This document shows positions 46,500 to 57,215 of a stretch of DNA of 64,000 nt, one piece after another. The stretch covers positions 1,099,893-1,163,892 of the forward strand of contig NW_025064889.1 of assembly GCF_019112545.1 (NCBI RefSeq). The letters run 5' to 3'. This DNA is from Guyanagaster necrorhizus. Taxonomy: Eukaryota > Basidiomycota > Agaricomycetes > Agaricales > Physalacriaceae. The position numbers and the translations under genes are program-made. How positions within the stretch are numbered: position 1 is the stretch's first letter; each line of letters begins with the position of its first letter. Under the pieces are notes generated by a model. It saw only the letters and a program-made list of their open reading frames with translations, was not told where the DNA came from and did not search any database.

Positions 46500-47943
46500 C
46501 TACGCCCACCCTACAATGCCTATAAGAAAACAAACCAGAGAGAGAGACAGACAGAAACAGAAACGCACCCATCTGCTCATACGTCCAACCCCAAAGCGTC
46601 CCATTCACTTCCATGGTTTTATTGGTCAATCTATCATTCCTATCCAGCCCGCTTATCTTCTCCACGTCGCTAGGGTCCAAGACCGGAAGCTACGCACAGA
46701 AAACAACATCAGGGACACCCACACCAAAACAGTCATGACAGACTAACGATCATGTTCTCCTTCTGTCGGCCCTCATTTGCGCTCTTGGGAATGATAACCA
46801 CGCCTCGTGCTAGATGCCACGCCAAGATAATTTGCGTCGGCGTGGCATTGTATTTCGCCGCCAGCTCAATGATAACCGGGTCCTTCCTGACGACATCCAT
46901 ACCTGTAGGAGTGTACGCGACGACAACAATACCCTTCTTTTGGCAATATTGCACAAGATCTTCTTGTACGAGATACGGATGCAACCTGTTCGCGAGCGGA
47001 TCAAGTTTCAGAAACGCGAACATGGTTCCCTGACTCACTCGATCTGATTCACTGCAGGTATGATCTTGGCCACCGTGAACAGCTTTTCCAATCTGTTAGG
47101 GCTAGAATCAATGTAACAAGTAGGGTTAGACTGTAGGACATACGTCTTAATGGAAAAGTTGCTGACACCAATCGCCTTGCACTTGCCCGTCTCCAGTAAT
47201 TTCTCCATCACCTCCCATGATTGGTTGAAATTCCGTTCGTCAGTGACACGGACTGTCCCGTCGGGATTCCGCGGGAGAAAGTTGTCCTCTGGGAGGGATC
47301 AGATTGATAGATGTCAAACGGAGGGAAACGTCTTACTCTCATAGACAACATATTGGGGCCAGTGCATCAAAAACTAGGACAGTATTATTAGTGAAAGTGT
47401 GGGATCGGCTGCTATAAACGTACCAAATCTACATAGGTCATTCCCAGACTCTCCAGGCTTTCGTTCAATGACTCTACGATTCGACCATGATAATTCCATC
47501 TAAGAATGATCATGACCAGACAGGCGGATCAGTGCAGTTCGAACTTACGGAAACTTTGTACAAATAAAGAATTCTTCCCGCGGAATACCAGACTTGCGTA
47601 TAGCCTCCCCCAGGGGTTGTTCCGTACCTAAGGAAAGTTCCGTACGAGACGAGAACGCCCAACCTGGCATACGTACCGTAGATCAATGCTGTATCAAAGT
47701 GCCTGTAGCCGGCCTACATGAACATTAGCAGAAAGTAAAGCTACGCCAATCCCTCACACACCTTGATAGCTGTCTGTATCCACGGAACGGACGCACGCTG
47801 TGCTTCAGGATCTATTCCAGTCCAAACACCCAACCCTATACCCAGACAAGTCAGAATCACAGGCGAAACAAAGGGTCAATGCACATACCAAGCACCGGAA
47901 TTGAGTCACCATTGTTCAATTCCACTGAATGGGATACATCCAT
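46500..47943 (-). CDS. Aldo/keto reductase
   Basis: NADPH-dependent carbonyl reductase of the AKR superfamily, cytosolic. The ATG at 47943 gives MDVSHSVELNNGDSIPVLG. All four catalytic residues are visible: Asp in HFDTA, Tyr in LIYG (near 47690), Lys in FICTKF (near 47570) and His in LMHWP (near 47370). Later blocks are AIGVSNFS, LHPYLVQEDLVQYCQKKGI, AYTPTG and GVVIIPKSANEGR, the cofactor-binding loop near 46760. The last intron (GTGCGT..TATAG) leads to the terminus MGIVGWA and TAG at 46500-46502. About nine introns, frame intact. Confidence 0.88.
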
Positions 47944-49296
47944 GGTTCAAGGTAGACGATTGGAGCCAATTCAATTCCATGTCGGTTTTTATACGAGCGG
48001 CAAGAGGATTACACATCGCTCTTGCATGCCGAGGATTCGTCATCTTTTCCCTAGTAATGTGTGGGTTGGGTTGATAATTGGAAGCTCGTCCACCCGTTGG
48101 TGGCTGTGCAATTATCACGTGCACGACGCGTTGCTCGGATTCGTTCCGGAATCCGAATCGCCATCTGGTTTCAAGGTGAAGTACAGTTCATTTACAGAGG
48201 CTTCTCGCGCCACTCCGTGGTTGTCGTGCTCGGTATGTTTTCCTGCCGACGTCTATCTATTTAATCGCGACTTCCACTCTTGATGATGGTTCCACTATCT
48301 TCTCTCAGGATACCTTCTCTTAGTATACCTCTTATGTTTTCCTCTGGACGTCCTAGCTCGTGAAGTACCATCCTTGACGGTCTGCAGGTCGAGGCTAATC
48401 TTCTCGCAGCCGAGCCAAGGTCCATTCCGGCCCCTTCTCCGCCACCTAAAGAACAGAATCCTGGGTGAACATATGACAGGTCCTGCCAGTGATAGGGAGT
48501 CCTGACTGAGTCCACGGGAGAAGCGTCTTTGACATCTAGTCCCAAGGGCCGGCCAAAACTGTGATGTACCATTCCTACGGAGGGAATAGTACTTCCTGCT
48601 TTCTCACCGGATATACCAGCGGACTACTCCGTTCTCGGACAAAGATACGACAATCGGCCTACATACGACGTCTTTGAGCGGGAAAGCGACACCTTTCCTT
48701 TTGCGCAGCGAACATGACAGTTTTTTTTTTTTTTTTCGTGCTTCGGCTGGACTGTATCATGTCTGTGTGCCCAACCCCGGGTAGCATCAAGAGGAGGAAC
48801 TCCGGAAGGGTGGGTACTCTTGGCGCAGCATCTCACGTCCATCTTATCGGTCGAGCCGCAGGTGCAGTTGGTGGCGTGTATACCATCGCATCTCGGTCCC
48901 TTGCGACACATTTGATGGAAAAGCAGCTAAAATAGCTGGTAGAATAGGGCTCCCTGATAAAGCCCTGTTCTTACTGTGCTATCCAGTTTCCAAGTGAAAC
49001 GGCGCTCCCAAGTTGACGCGTGTATGTACAGATATTTTTTACTTCCGCGCACGAAATTCATTTCCATCTTGTTTCTGAATCTCTTCGTGATCGGCTAAAA
49101 ATGGATCCACCGGCTGAATGTGCTCCTTTCTCCCGTTCAAAGCCTCGAAAGTTCTACAGTCTTCGTCTGTGAATCAGATGTCTGTCTTGGTTGAACATGA
49201 ACGGTTCCCGGGCCAGATTCGCTGTATCATGGAGACATGTGTAATTCGTAACACAGGATGACTCAGGGCAGTCAATCATTCATTTGCCGCAGCTAA
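47944..49296. other. Intergenic, no recognised gene
   Basis: About 1.35 kb. It contains a 16-base T run at 48721-48736 and a 103-codon minus-strand frame (48261-48572) with no recognised motif. Confidence 0.35.
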
Positions 49297-49305
49297 TATA
49301 TAAAG
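49297..49305 (+). promoter_or_regulatory. TATA box of the 49387 gene
   Basis: TATATAAAG lies 82 bp upstream of the ATG, within a GC-rich stretch and followed by a T run and a CACCACCACC-like leader. Confidence 0.55.
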
Positions 49306-49386
49306 GGGCGGCAGAACTGCGGGCGCTCCTTTTTTTTATAAGGGCCAATTTCCCTAACACCACCACCATCACTACTAGTAACTACC

Positions 49387-49857
49387 ATGTCCAACGCTAT
49401 ACCCTCACCATCGTATACCAACGCCGGACGTCAACTTCCATTCCATGAGTCGCCTTCACAGCGTGTTGCCAGAGTAGACTTTATCAAAAAGCGAGAGGGG
49501 GACAAGCGTGTTGAGGCGTGGGTACGGCTGCAGCAGGAGCACAAACAGTCGCTCTGGGGGGCAGCTACAACAAACACTTGCGGGGAACCATACATCGCTA
49601 CCCCCCACCTCTCTGAGGATCCTATTCGCTCGGGTTCCCCATTCCTTTCCGTGCCGTACATTCATCCAGAAGACGAAGAACCATTCATCTTCTACTCTTC
49701 TGCGCCGTTGCATCCGGCGTACATCCCGGAAATAATCTATTCGACGCCGCTGCCGCTGCCGGTCAAGCCCAAGCCGCGTCGGGTGAAACATGGCAGGCAT
49801 CGTAGGCGCCTCTCTGATTTGGACTCCATCCCGGAGGAAGTCACTGTTGAGGGATAA
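49387..49857 (+). CDS. Single-exon small hypothetical protein
   Basis: 156 residues with no intron, which is unusual among its neighbours. No signal peptide or membrane helix. Residues 20-60 are charged and helical (RVARVDFIKKREGDKRVEAW); the middle is Pro/Ser/Tyr-rich with acidic HPEDEEPF. The C-terminal third is strongly basic (KPKPRRVKHGRHRRRLSDLD), which may be a nuclear signal. The start has a good context (ACTACCATG) and a TATA box. The opposite strand carries a longer open frame (49456-49965), so strand choice rests on promoter and start context. Function unknown. Confidence 0.55.
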   Translation: MSNAIPSPSYTNAGRQLPFHESPSQRVARVDFIKKREGDKRVEAWVRLQQEHKQSLWGAATTNTCGEPYIATPHLSEDPIRSGSPFLSVPYIHPEDEEPFIFYSSAPLHPAYIPEIIYSTPLPLPVKPKPRRVKHGRHRRRLSDLDSIPEEVTVEG

Positions 49858-50087
49858 GAGGGAGGAGGAGTGTGTCGTGTCCTGATGATATATGCACCAT
49901 CGGCCTCGCCCGCCGTTACCCAACCAGAGCCGCGGCTCCGCCTGCGAAGGCATATATTTAGCCATACCCCCTATGCACCGACATCCCTTTCAATGTAGGG
50001 CTAACACTGTCCGCGCAGCTGGAATTGGGAGAGGAAGATGTATAGAATTACGGTTCGAGTAATAGTATTATTTAATGTATTATTCAC

Positions 50088-52246
50088 CTATGAATGCTGC
50101 TGTGCCAGACAGACCCGAAGGGGCATCATCACCTCATCTCCAACAAAAGCCTGTGTAGTTGCTGCCCTGAATTCTTCTACTTTTGCACCGGTCCGCTCAA
50201 AGGAGAAATCCTTGATTAGTAACACCAGAATCACCTTAAACTCGAGAACAGCTAAGTGAGGAGGCATCAGTTTCATTCAGAGCTCATTGAGGTCCAGCGA
50301 ACACGCACCAAGCCTCCATCCAAGACAGTTCCGCGGTCCATCGAGGAACGACGCGATACCGCTCATCGGTCCTCGAGGAAGCTGCTCAATGGGTGTCGCC
50401 ATCTCAAGCCAGCGTGAAGGCTTGAAGACATGAGCGTCGGGACCCCATACCTCCGGATCAGTGTTCAATACTGAGGTAGGAATTTGGATAACCTGAAAAG
50501 ACAACGTGTTTGTGGGATTGAACCTACAAATCCTTATCTTGACAGACGTACCTGGCCTGCTTTGATGGGAAGTGAAGTAATGGTATACCCATTCCCTGTT
50601 ACGATGGGCCTGCTGAGGGGGATAACGTCATCTTCGAGGGCAACACGATCCGTGCGGGCAGATGGCGCGTGGAGACGAAGTCTATTCGTTGCCGTGAGAC
50701 AAAAATAAAATAAGGTATCGACGACATACCCCTCCCGGATCACTGCGTCTAGGAATGAGAGGTTGCTGATACTGTCGTAATTTAGATCGCTTCCGAGAGC
50801 ATAGATTTCTCGGCGAAGTTTTTCTTGGATATCAGGTTGACCGGCAAGCTCGTACAAGCTGAATAATATAGAGCACGAAGTCGTCTCATGTCCGAGCATT
50901 CTACGAGGGTGGATATCAATTTGGTGGGATCAACGCGCAGGAGAAACAGAGACTGACAAAAAGGTCGATATCTGGTAATCAGACGCCGTCAACGCGACCA
51001 CAAACAGAGGAGTAGGGGTTGGACTTACGTTCGCCAACAGCGTCTCATCAGACAACCGCTCGCTCTCTTTCCTGTTGTGCTTCTGATTTTCCAACAATAT
51101 GGACAGGATATCCTTCCCAGTGCTCTGCTCGGCATTATCCTTCAGGATCTGCGATCCAATCCGATGCGCGACTTGTTTAGCAACGCCATCTGTTTGCAGC
51201 GCCGCTATAGGAAGCTTCTGGATCCATGGAAACTTGACTAGCAGAATCGGCGCGAAGAATCCCGCAAAGGTGTGCGCTAGGAGCACGTCGTGGTGCCATG
51301 ATTTTGCGATGTTCTGGGCGTCCTCCGACACACCCCCGCCAAAGTCATGCCCAAACGCGATGCGGCCGATAATGTCGAGGCTAGGAGAACGAGGTAGGTG
51401 GCGCTCAATGACGTAAGGAAACAAGAGCTTACGTGCACGACGAGATGAATGGAGACAAGTTCACTACTGCATCGCCCCCTTGCGAGGTAAGGTGCTTGGA
51501 GAGTCTTGTTGCAGTCTAGGAAGCACCGAAATCAGTGTGACGGTCTTTCATCGGATAGAAGTGACGGTAGGATACCCTCTCTACACATGCGATGACATCG
51601 TCCGTCATCCCCTTTACTGCAGTAAGTCTGCGATAGTCGGTGAATGCCGATATCAATGGATAGGATTACATAGATCCATCTCAGAAAACATACGTGAATG
51701 CTGGAGCGAGAAGTCTCCTCTGATGCTTATGTTCGTCTCCTTCTGCCCAAACCACTCCCTTGCCCAACCACCTCTCGGCCGTCGGTCGGAATTCTGGCGC
51801 CTTGACATACCGATAGCAGTGCTGCAGGATATGTTGAGCAGACGTGTTGTCCGAGGTAACGACCTAAGAAATGAAAACTGTTAGCGGTAAGGAAACAATG
51901 CGCCGACCATGTGTGGCGCATGGTCCGAGCTTACCACATCATGTCCGAAGAGGGGTGCTTTGATTCTGTACAAGGGTCCTAAAATCGTGGCCCATCTGCT
52001 ATGCTGGGAATGCTTGACGTTGGCCTCGGAAGACCAGATAGCATATTCATGCCCCCAAAGCCAATGAGCTTGTTCCAACGGCTGCAAAAACAATAAGTAA
52101 GGTGGTCTTCCGCAAGAGCAAAGACAACTTACAGCGCATTGGAGCTTGCTGACTGCCCTATTCCGGCGTTCGACGTAGTAGTAGGCAACAACAGCGACAG
52201 AGATGAGAAAAAGCAAAGAGAGATTGCCTAACAAAGAGGCTGGCAT
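50088..52246 (-). CDS. Cytochrome P450 monooxygenase
   Basis: ER-anchored heme-thiolate monooxygenase. The ATG at 52246 gives an N-terminal membrane anchor (LLGNLSLLFLISVAVVAYYY). Key motifs in order are WVVWAEGDEHKHQRRLLAPA-like helix C text (near 51750), the I-helix LGHETTS (near 50890) and the ExxR motif in IREGLRLHAPS (near 50730, split by an intron). The PERF-like KPSRWLEM follows, then the heme loop FLDGPRNCLGW with the Cys ligand near 50325. The last intron begins right after GWRL (GTGCGT) and ends near 50258; the final exon ends LAQQHS at 50088. About ten introns, frame intact. CYP family number and substrate cannot be given. Confidence 0.88.
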
Positions 52247-52307
52247 CGGAAAGGATTAGCGGAAAGCGATGAAGTTTGCGGAGAAAAAAGAAAGGACATG
52301 GAAAGAC

Positions 52308-52595
52308 TTATATTAGAACGGCAACCCATACGGTGTAGTCAATCATTTGCTTGATAAGAAGCGCCTGTAAGTTTGCATTTGACTTAATTTCTCCTCGATA
52401 TCCTAGGAAGTGTGATATTAATATTTCTTTCTTTCTCTGGTAAGAAGCGCACGCACCTCCCGATACTCCATTTGAATCAAAGGCTTTATGAAGCATCTGG
52501 TTGGCTGTAGAGATGTACTCTGCGTCAAAGAAGCACGCCGCAAGCCATCGCTTATCATTTAAGAAAGAAGACATGCACAAAACATGCGTCATCAT
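52308..52595 (-). CDS. Possible small two-exon protein
   Basis: A reading from an ATG at about 52595 (MMTHVLCMSSFLNDKRWLAA) continues to FDSNGVSG. A plausible intron (GTGCGTGC..TTCCTAG) then leads in frame to YRGEIKSNANLQALLIKQ and a TAA at 52308. No recognised domain. It lies between the P450 promoter and the membrane-protein gene and may be chance. Confidence 0.3.
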   Translation of the reverse strand: MMTHVLCMSSFLNDKRWLAACFFDAEYISTANQMLHKAFDSNGVSGGACASYQRKKEILISHFLGYRGEIKSNANLQALLIKQMIDYTVWVAVLI

Positions 52596-52697
52596 TGCCA
52601 AATCGCGCTCCGGAACAGGCAATGGTTGATATCATAGAAGTAGGAAATACGCAAAGGGGGAGAAAAAGACAAACATGACTAGTCGTTTCGTAATCGT

Positions 52698-54296
52698 TTA
52701 ACATCCCGCGGACTTGCGCTTCAGCTCAGATTCTGAATCCCTGTCGAAAAGTTCACCGGCAATCTCGCGGTCCTTGGCGCTTCCAGGAGCACCGTATGAT
52801 GTTTCTGTAAAGGTTTGCATCTACAGACGAATGTCTGAACAAATCGTGTATAATGAGAAGGATAAACCCTACCTGCACATGCACACTGCCTATTGTAGTC
52901 TTTGGGGGGACTTCAAACCGGGCTTGTTGGCTTAGTGGATGCATCCTATTGTTATTCCCACTCGACGATTCACCATCACTGACACTGAATGTAAGAAGAG
53001 AGCAGCAAGGAGCCAAAGAGCAGCTGACCTGTATATTTCGGCGCCAGGACTTCGGAATCGGTATAATCGACGAACCACACGGCAAGAAGCTACCTGGAGT
53101 AGGACATGAGGACCCTCCGGTACACAGGTGATGAACTTAAAAAAACGAAATGCTTCGCACCGTAGCCAGAATTGAAGCCGGTCCATCGGCGATGACGCTC
53201 ATAACGTCGTTAAGATCCAGAAGGGAAAATATCTGCGAGGGGATAAGAAAATCGACATAGCTCTTCATAAGGTAACATACTGCCGCAAGGAGATTGACCA
53301 CGAACCTAAGGGGACAGACGGTTATAATCATCCCCACAAAGACAACAAACAAAACCTTACGCCAAAGCAAAATACGCCAACCCATCAACGAACATCAACC
53401 TCATGATCCTACTCCTATGCTGGTGACGCCGCTTATACCACAGCTTATACACCATCAAGCACATCACAATAAAGTCAGTTCCCATCGTGTATAGGTACAT
53501 CGCCGCGAATAGCGTCGACTCCGAACTGTCAATGCTGCAACCCGATCCAAAAATGAAAGACGCGTGGACGTTGGTCACGGATTTCAAAATGATACCAAAC
53601 TGGCCGCAGATCAACGCTGCAAGTGGGATGGTGACATAGAGGCTTTCGCCCCAAACGGCGATACTAGCAAGACGTTAAGAAGAGAGGAGGGGGAATGATT
53701 AACTGACGTACGTGCGGATGGAAAGATTGATACTCGCGACTCCGAGACAGGTGTTCCCTACAATCTGAATGAAGAGGAAAAGGCCCTGACAGTCTATATG
53801 CCTACAACGGACATTAGCAAAGCGCGTCCCTTCTCATTGCAGGCAACCAACGTTTTGGTCACATTTAACGCGATAGCACTACACTCAAATAAGCATATTC
53901 CAATTCGTTTGACGGTTCATAGACACCCACAAGCCTATCAACACGCCAAGCATGCCATAACGAGCGTAGAAGTAAAAAAACTTCCAAGGGTAAGTAAAAA
54001 AGGCGGACGATCAAGAGCAAGGACCTACCAACGGCCATCGGAACTTCTGCTCTCCACTAATCACCGCCCAATCAAAGTCAAGCGTATTGACGAACTCCCA
54101 TCTTCAAAGACGAAGCAATGAGATTCAAGCCGAAAGAACCATGATACGAAACTGACAGGTATAGACCGATGAGGCAATGAATGCTTTTATTGAACGCCAC
54201 TAAGGGTTCTAAGTAAAGAACATGAAGAGAGAAAGGAAGAGAAATGCACTCACGAGCATTGTCCTCGAGAACTTCGGGGGAATGCCAGTCGACCAT
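52698..54296 (-). CDS. Seven-helix integral membrane protein, agaricomycete family
   Basis: Putative receptor-like membrane protein of a large, uncharacterised mushroom family. The ATG at 54296 (MVDWHSPEVLEDNA) leads over an intron to CIHCLIGLY and DWAVISGEQKFRWP (about 54085-54055), the family's hallmark, then FYFYARYGMLGVLIG. Later helices are LFLFIQIVGNTCLGVASI, GESLYVTIPLAALICGQFG, STLFAAMYLYTMGTDFIVM and GLAYFALAFVVNLLAAV. The tail after helix 7 is hydrophilic (GAEIYSVSDGESSSG). The last intron leaves two possible ends (TGA at 52721-52723, or TAA at 52698 in the frame reading AKDREIAGELFDRDSESEL). About eight introns. No G-protein-coupled receptor motif is evident. Confidence 0.72.
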
Positions 54297-54865
54297 GATG
54301 ACGATTGAGGTTCAAAGGAAACAAACACCCCAGAGTAGATATAAACTCGAGGACCTCACCCCGGCCATCGAGTAAGTCGGGAAAAGGAAGAAGAGCCACC
54401 TTTGATATCAGAAATGACATGCGATGACAATAGAGTCCGGTTGAAGGGCACAAGTGACTCGAAATGGTACGCCACGACGATAGATTGGCTGGAAGAGTAC
54501 TGAAGTCCTCAGCCCGGGGTACCATGAGCATGAAAACGTTAGTTATCTCGTAAGGGGACCAAGGAAGTGCGGTCTTCGAGGCCGAGGAGTGTTTACTAGC
54601 CTTGCAGAGAAGCGCCTCTGATATGGGAGATATCCATTACCACAGTTCCTTATTAGCATAGTCAGAAGATTTCCCCAGCCTCTGAGAGATTAGAAAAAGA
54701 GCCTATCGTCAATCCAGCAATGAGCCTTGTGGTAGTTCTCATTCAACGCAACAAGGACGTAAAATGTTTTTCAACATCTCCACGTGATTTTAGACGGGAT
54801 AATAATACAACACAGTGCAACTTCGCCATAACCTACAAAAAAAAACCTTAACTTGTGATAATGCT
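54297..54865. other. Intergenic, no recognised gene
   Basis: About 570 bp. A 93-codon minus-strand frame (54250-54531) overlaps the membrane-protein start and has no recognisable motif. Confidence 0.35.
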
Positions 54866-56521
54866 CTACAATTCCCCCTGTGCCTTCGCCTCGCCCGCCT
54901 TTGCCGTCGCCTGCTCCCATTCCTGCTTGACCTTGGTCTGAGAATCTTCTCCTTTCTTACCCTCCTCCACGCTACCAGTGAACGTCTCCCACACCTGGGT
55001 TATCTTCTCTCCAACCGCGTTGACAGTATCCCTGATCCAGTTGAACAATGCTTCGACCCTAGACTTGCTTTGCGAATACCTAATGCGCGTTTCCTCTGCG
55101 GTCGGAATTAAGATCATCGTCCGGGATGACGAAAAAAAAATTACATACGAAGTAGACCCGGCCGAGAAGTAGGGAGTTCCTTCTCGCTCATGCCGTGTTC
55201 TCGGAGGAAAGCACGAAGCCGTGCATCGGGCCACGTGAGATAAGTCGCGGTGCGTGAAGATGCATCAGTGTACCTAGATTGACATTAAAAAAAGAAAATA
55301 TTGGAAATAGAATTAACATGCTTTTGATTCATCAACTTGACGAGCTCGTCTCTTGAGACTTTGGCGTCAGAGCGCAAATGTCCATTGTCGATGAGCCACA
55401 AATGAAGCTGAGAATTGCTCCAAGCGTTCCAAAACGAGTCATGCACGTTGAAGTAATTATCTCTGCAATGATATTAAGCAAGGAGATTATAAACAAAACC
55501 GCTGCGCGTACCGAATGAGCTTGAGCATCTTGTCCCTCTTAACCCGAGCGTCGCTCTTGATGAACTTGTGGTCAACAAGCCACGCTTTCAGATCACTGTC
55601 ACTCCAAGTATCCCAAAAGTAAGAGTTAGTGGTGTAGTAGTATTTAGACATTTGAGCCAAAAGCGCGTCGCGACTCTTCTCCAAATCGGAACGGCTGTCG
55701 AGGACATTGTGATAGGAAAGCCATTCGTACTAAGACAATAAGCAAACGCAAAAGCGAAACAGACCTGAAACATACAATGAAAGAGCTACTCCATGCCTCC
55801 CAAACTGGGTCAGCAACACTGTAATATGCATCTTTCATCATGGCAAGAAGCTCCTCCCTCTTCTTCTCCGTCTTCGACTTCAAAACACCCTTCTTCACGA
55901 GATAGTCTCGGAGCTTATTATCGTCCCAAGTCGAATACACGTAATCTTTACTGTCGTCCATCGCCCTTAACACGTCTGAGGTCGCTTGGGCTACAATCCT
56001 GGACAATGACTGGGTCGCTTGGTACCGAGCGTCGTACACTGCCGAGCTCGCTGTCGCGCTAGCCTGAGACGCAAAAGAACTTGCGGCATCTGTGTAAGAC
56101 TTGTATCGATTCTTTACGAGCAATACAAGCTCCTCTTTGTGTCCCTTCGGCGCAACAATGCCCTGCTCCAATAGGAACTCACGTAGACGAGACTCGTCCC
56201 AGGTATCAAAAGCCAAGTCGCGCAGGGATGAGAAAGATTTTTGCGCAGAGATGTACTGGTCGTAAGACCATGCTGCTGCGCTGTCCCAATTCGACTTGAC
56301 AAGTTCAAGGAGGTCATTGCGAGAGGGACACGGTGTACCGATGTGATGATCATTGAGCCACTTTTGGAGATCTTCATTCGACCATTCCGTATATTCTGTA
56401 CATACAGAGTCAGTATTGAATTTCTGTACTTCCTTGTGGACCTACGAGGCGCGTCAGAGCTAAACCACGATGCCTGGGCTCCAACGGCGAGGGCGGCCAG
56501 CAAAATAATGGAAGGTTTCAT
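54866..56521 (-). CDS. Ish1/Msc1-like stress protein with tandem Ish1 domains
   Basis: Secretory-pathway or nuclear-envelope protein related to S. pombe Ish1 and S. cerevisiae Msc1 (stress and meiotic roles). The ATG at 56521 opens a signal peptide (MKPSIILLAALAVGAQA). At least six Ish1 units follow, each a W(S/D)xxxLxxWLxxH pattern: near 56370 (LQKWLNDHHIG), 56205 (DESRLREFLLEQGIV), 55935 (DNKLRDYLVKKGVL), 55715 (MKEWLSYHNVL, predicted), 55590 (SDLKAWLVDHKFI) and 55410 (QLHLWLIDNGHL). A last unit reads DARLRAFLREHGM near 55210. The C-terminal tail is charged and helical (EEGKKGEDSQTKVKQEW) and ends at 54866. A TATATATA box lies at 56559-56566, 38 bp upstream. About seven introns. Confidence 0.85.
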
Positions 56522-56558
56522 GATGATAGACAATGTAAAGGCGCCACGAGATTTTGGG

Positions 56559-56566
56559 TATATATA
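56559..56566 (-). promoter_or_regulatory. TATA box of the Ish1-like gene
   Basis: GTATATATA on the minus strand, 38 bp before the ATG at 56521. Confidence 0.55.
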
Positions 56567-57174
56567 CGGCGCATACTGACGTCACGATATTAGGGGGAAT
56601 GACGCTCAGTCGGTGTAAGACATTCAAAAGACAACTGGAGCGCAGTGGGATGACGTAAGACGGAAATCCCGGACCGAAGTCTACTCGTCAAGTTTGTCCT
56701 GAAAATTAGCCTCAAGCTTTCTTGCTTCCTCCATCACCCGAGCCATACAAAGCCGCCTTTCAGCTCAGCACTTCTTCCCATACTATCAGCAGAGGATCGC
56801 GGAGAGAAAACTCTTCATGTATCCATAGCCGCCTGGTCTTGTGTTCCATTTACTGCTACAAAATTGGCGGCCTATCACTATGTTCCACATGTCTTCACTG
56901 GTTCCACGACTACTTGGGCGACATTCAACGGGACTGATTGATAAAATCCATTGGACGGGGCTTGTGCTCAATTTTCCTAATCCGTGCATGGATGATGACA
57001 GCCTCAATGTTCACATACCTCTCGCAGAAATGACAGGGTGCATGCATTCTATATGAAAGATATCCCCAAGCTGATTGGTGGAGATTGGATGTATTCGGCA
57101 TCTTAGTGTATCCTCGTGCCACCGCCACAATGCCGATAGCCTTGACAGCTCTAGTGACCGTCCTCTGTCTGCGC
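56567..57174. other. Divergent intergenic region
   Basis: About 600 bp between the divergent Ish1-like and P450 genes. Short open frames on both strands, none recognised. Confidence 0.4.
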
Positions 57175-57180
57175 TATAAA
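57175..57180 (+). promoter_or_regulatory. TATA box of the plus-strand P450 gene
   Basis: TATAAA 36 bp before the ATG at 57216. An earlier ATG at 57188 would give only a three-codon frame and probably lies upstream of the transcription start. Confidence 0.5.
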
Positions 57181-57215
57181 TTCCAGCATGGAGGGTTGAT
57201 TCTTCATTACTGACG

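Noticed and set aside
48721..48736. T run as a retrotransposon poly(A) tail (minus strand)
   Set aside because: No non-LTR element reading or target duplication was found beside it.
23244..52246. A secondary-metabolite gene cluster (oxidoreductase, P450s, reductase, exporter)
   Set aside because: No core synthase is visible, and unrelated genes (NCS1, DUF7598-like, Ish1, GAPDH) are interspersed.
56114..56533. Ish1-like gene starting at 56533
   Set aside because: The codon there is TTG; the first ATG in frame is at 56521 and opens a good signal peptide.
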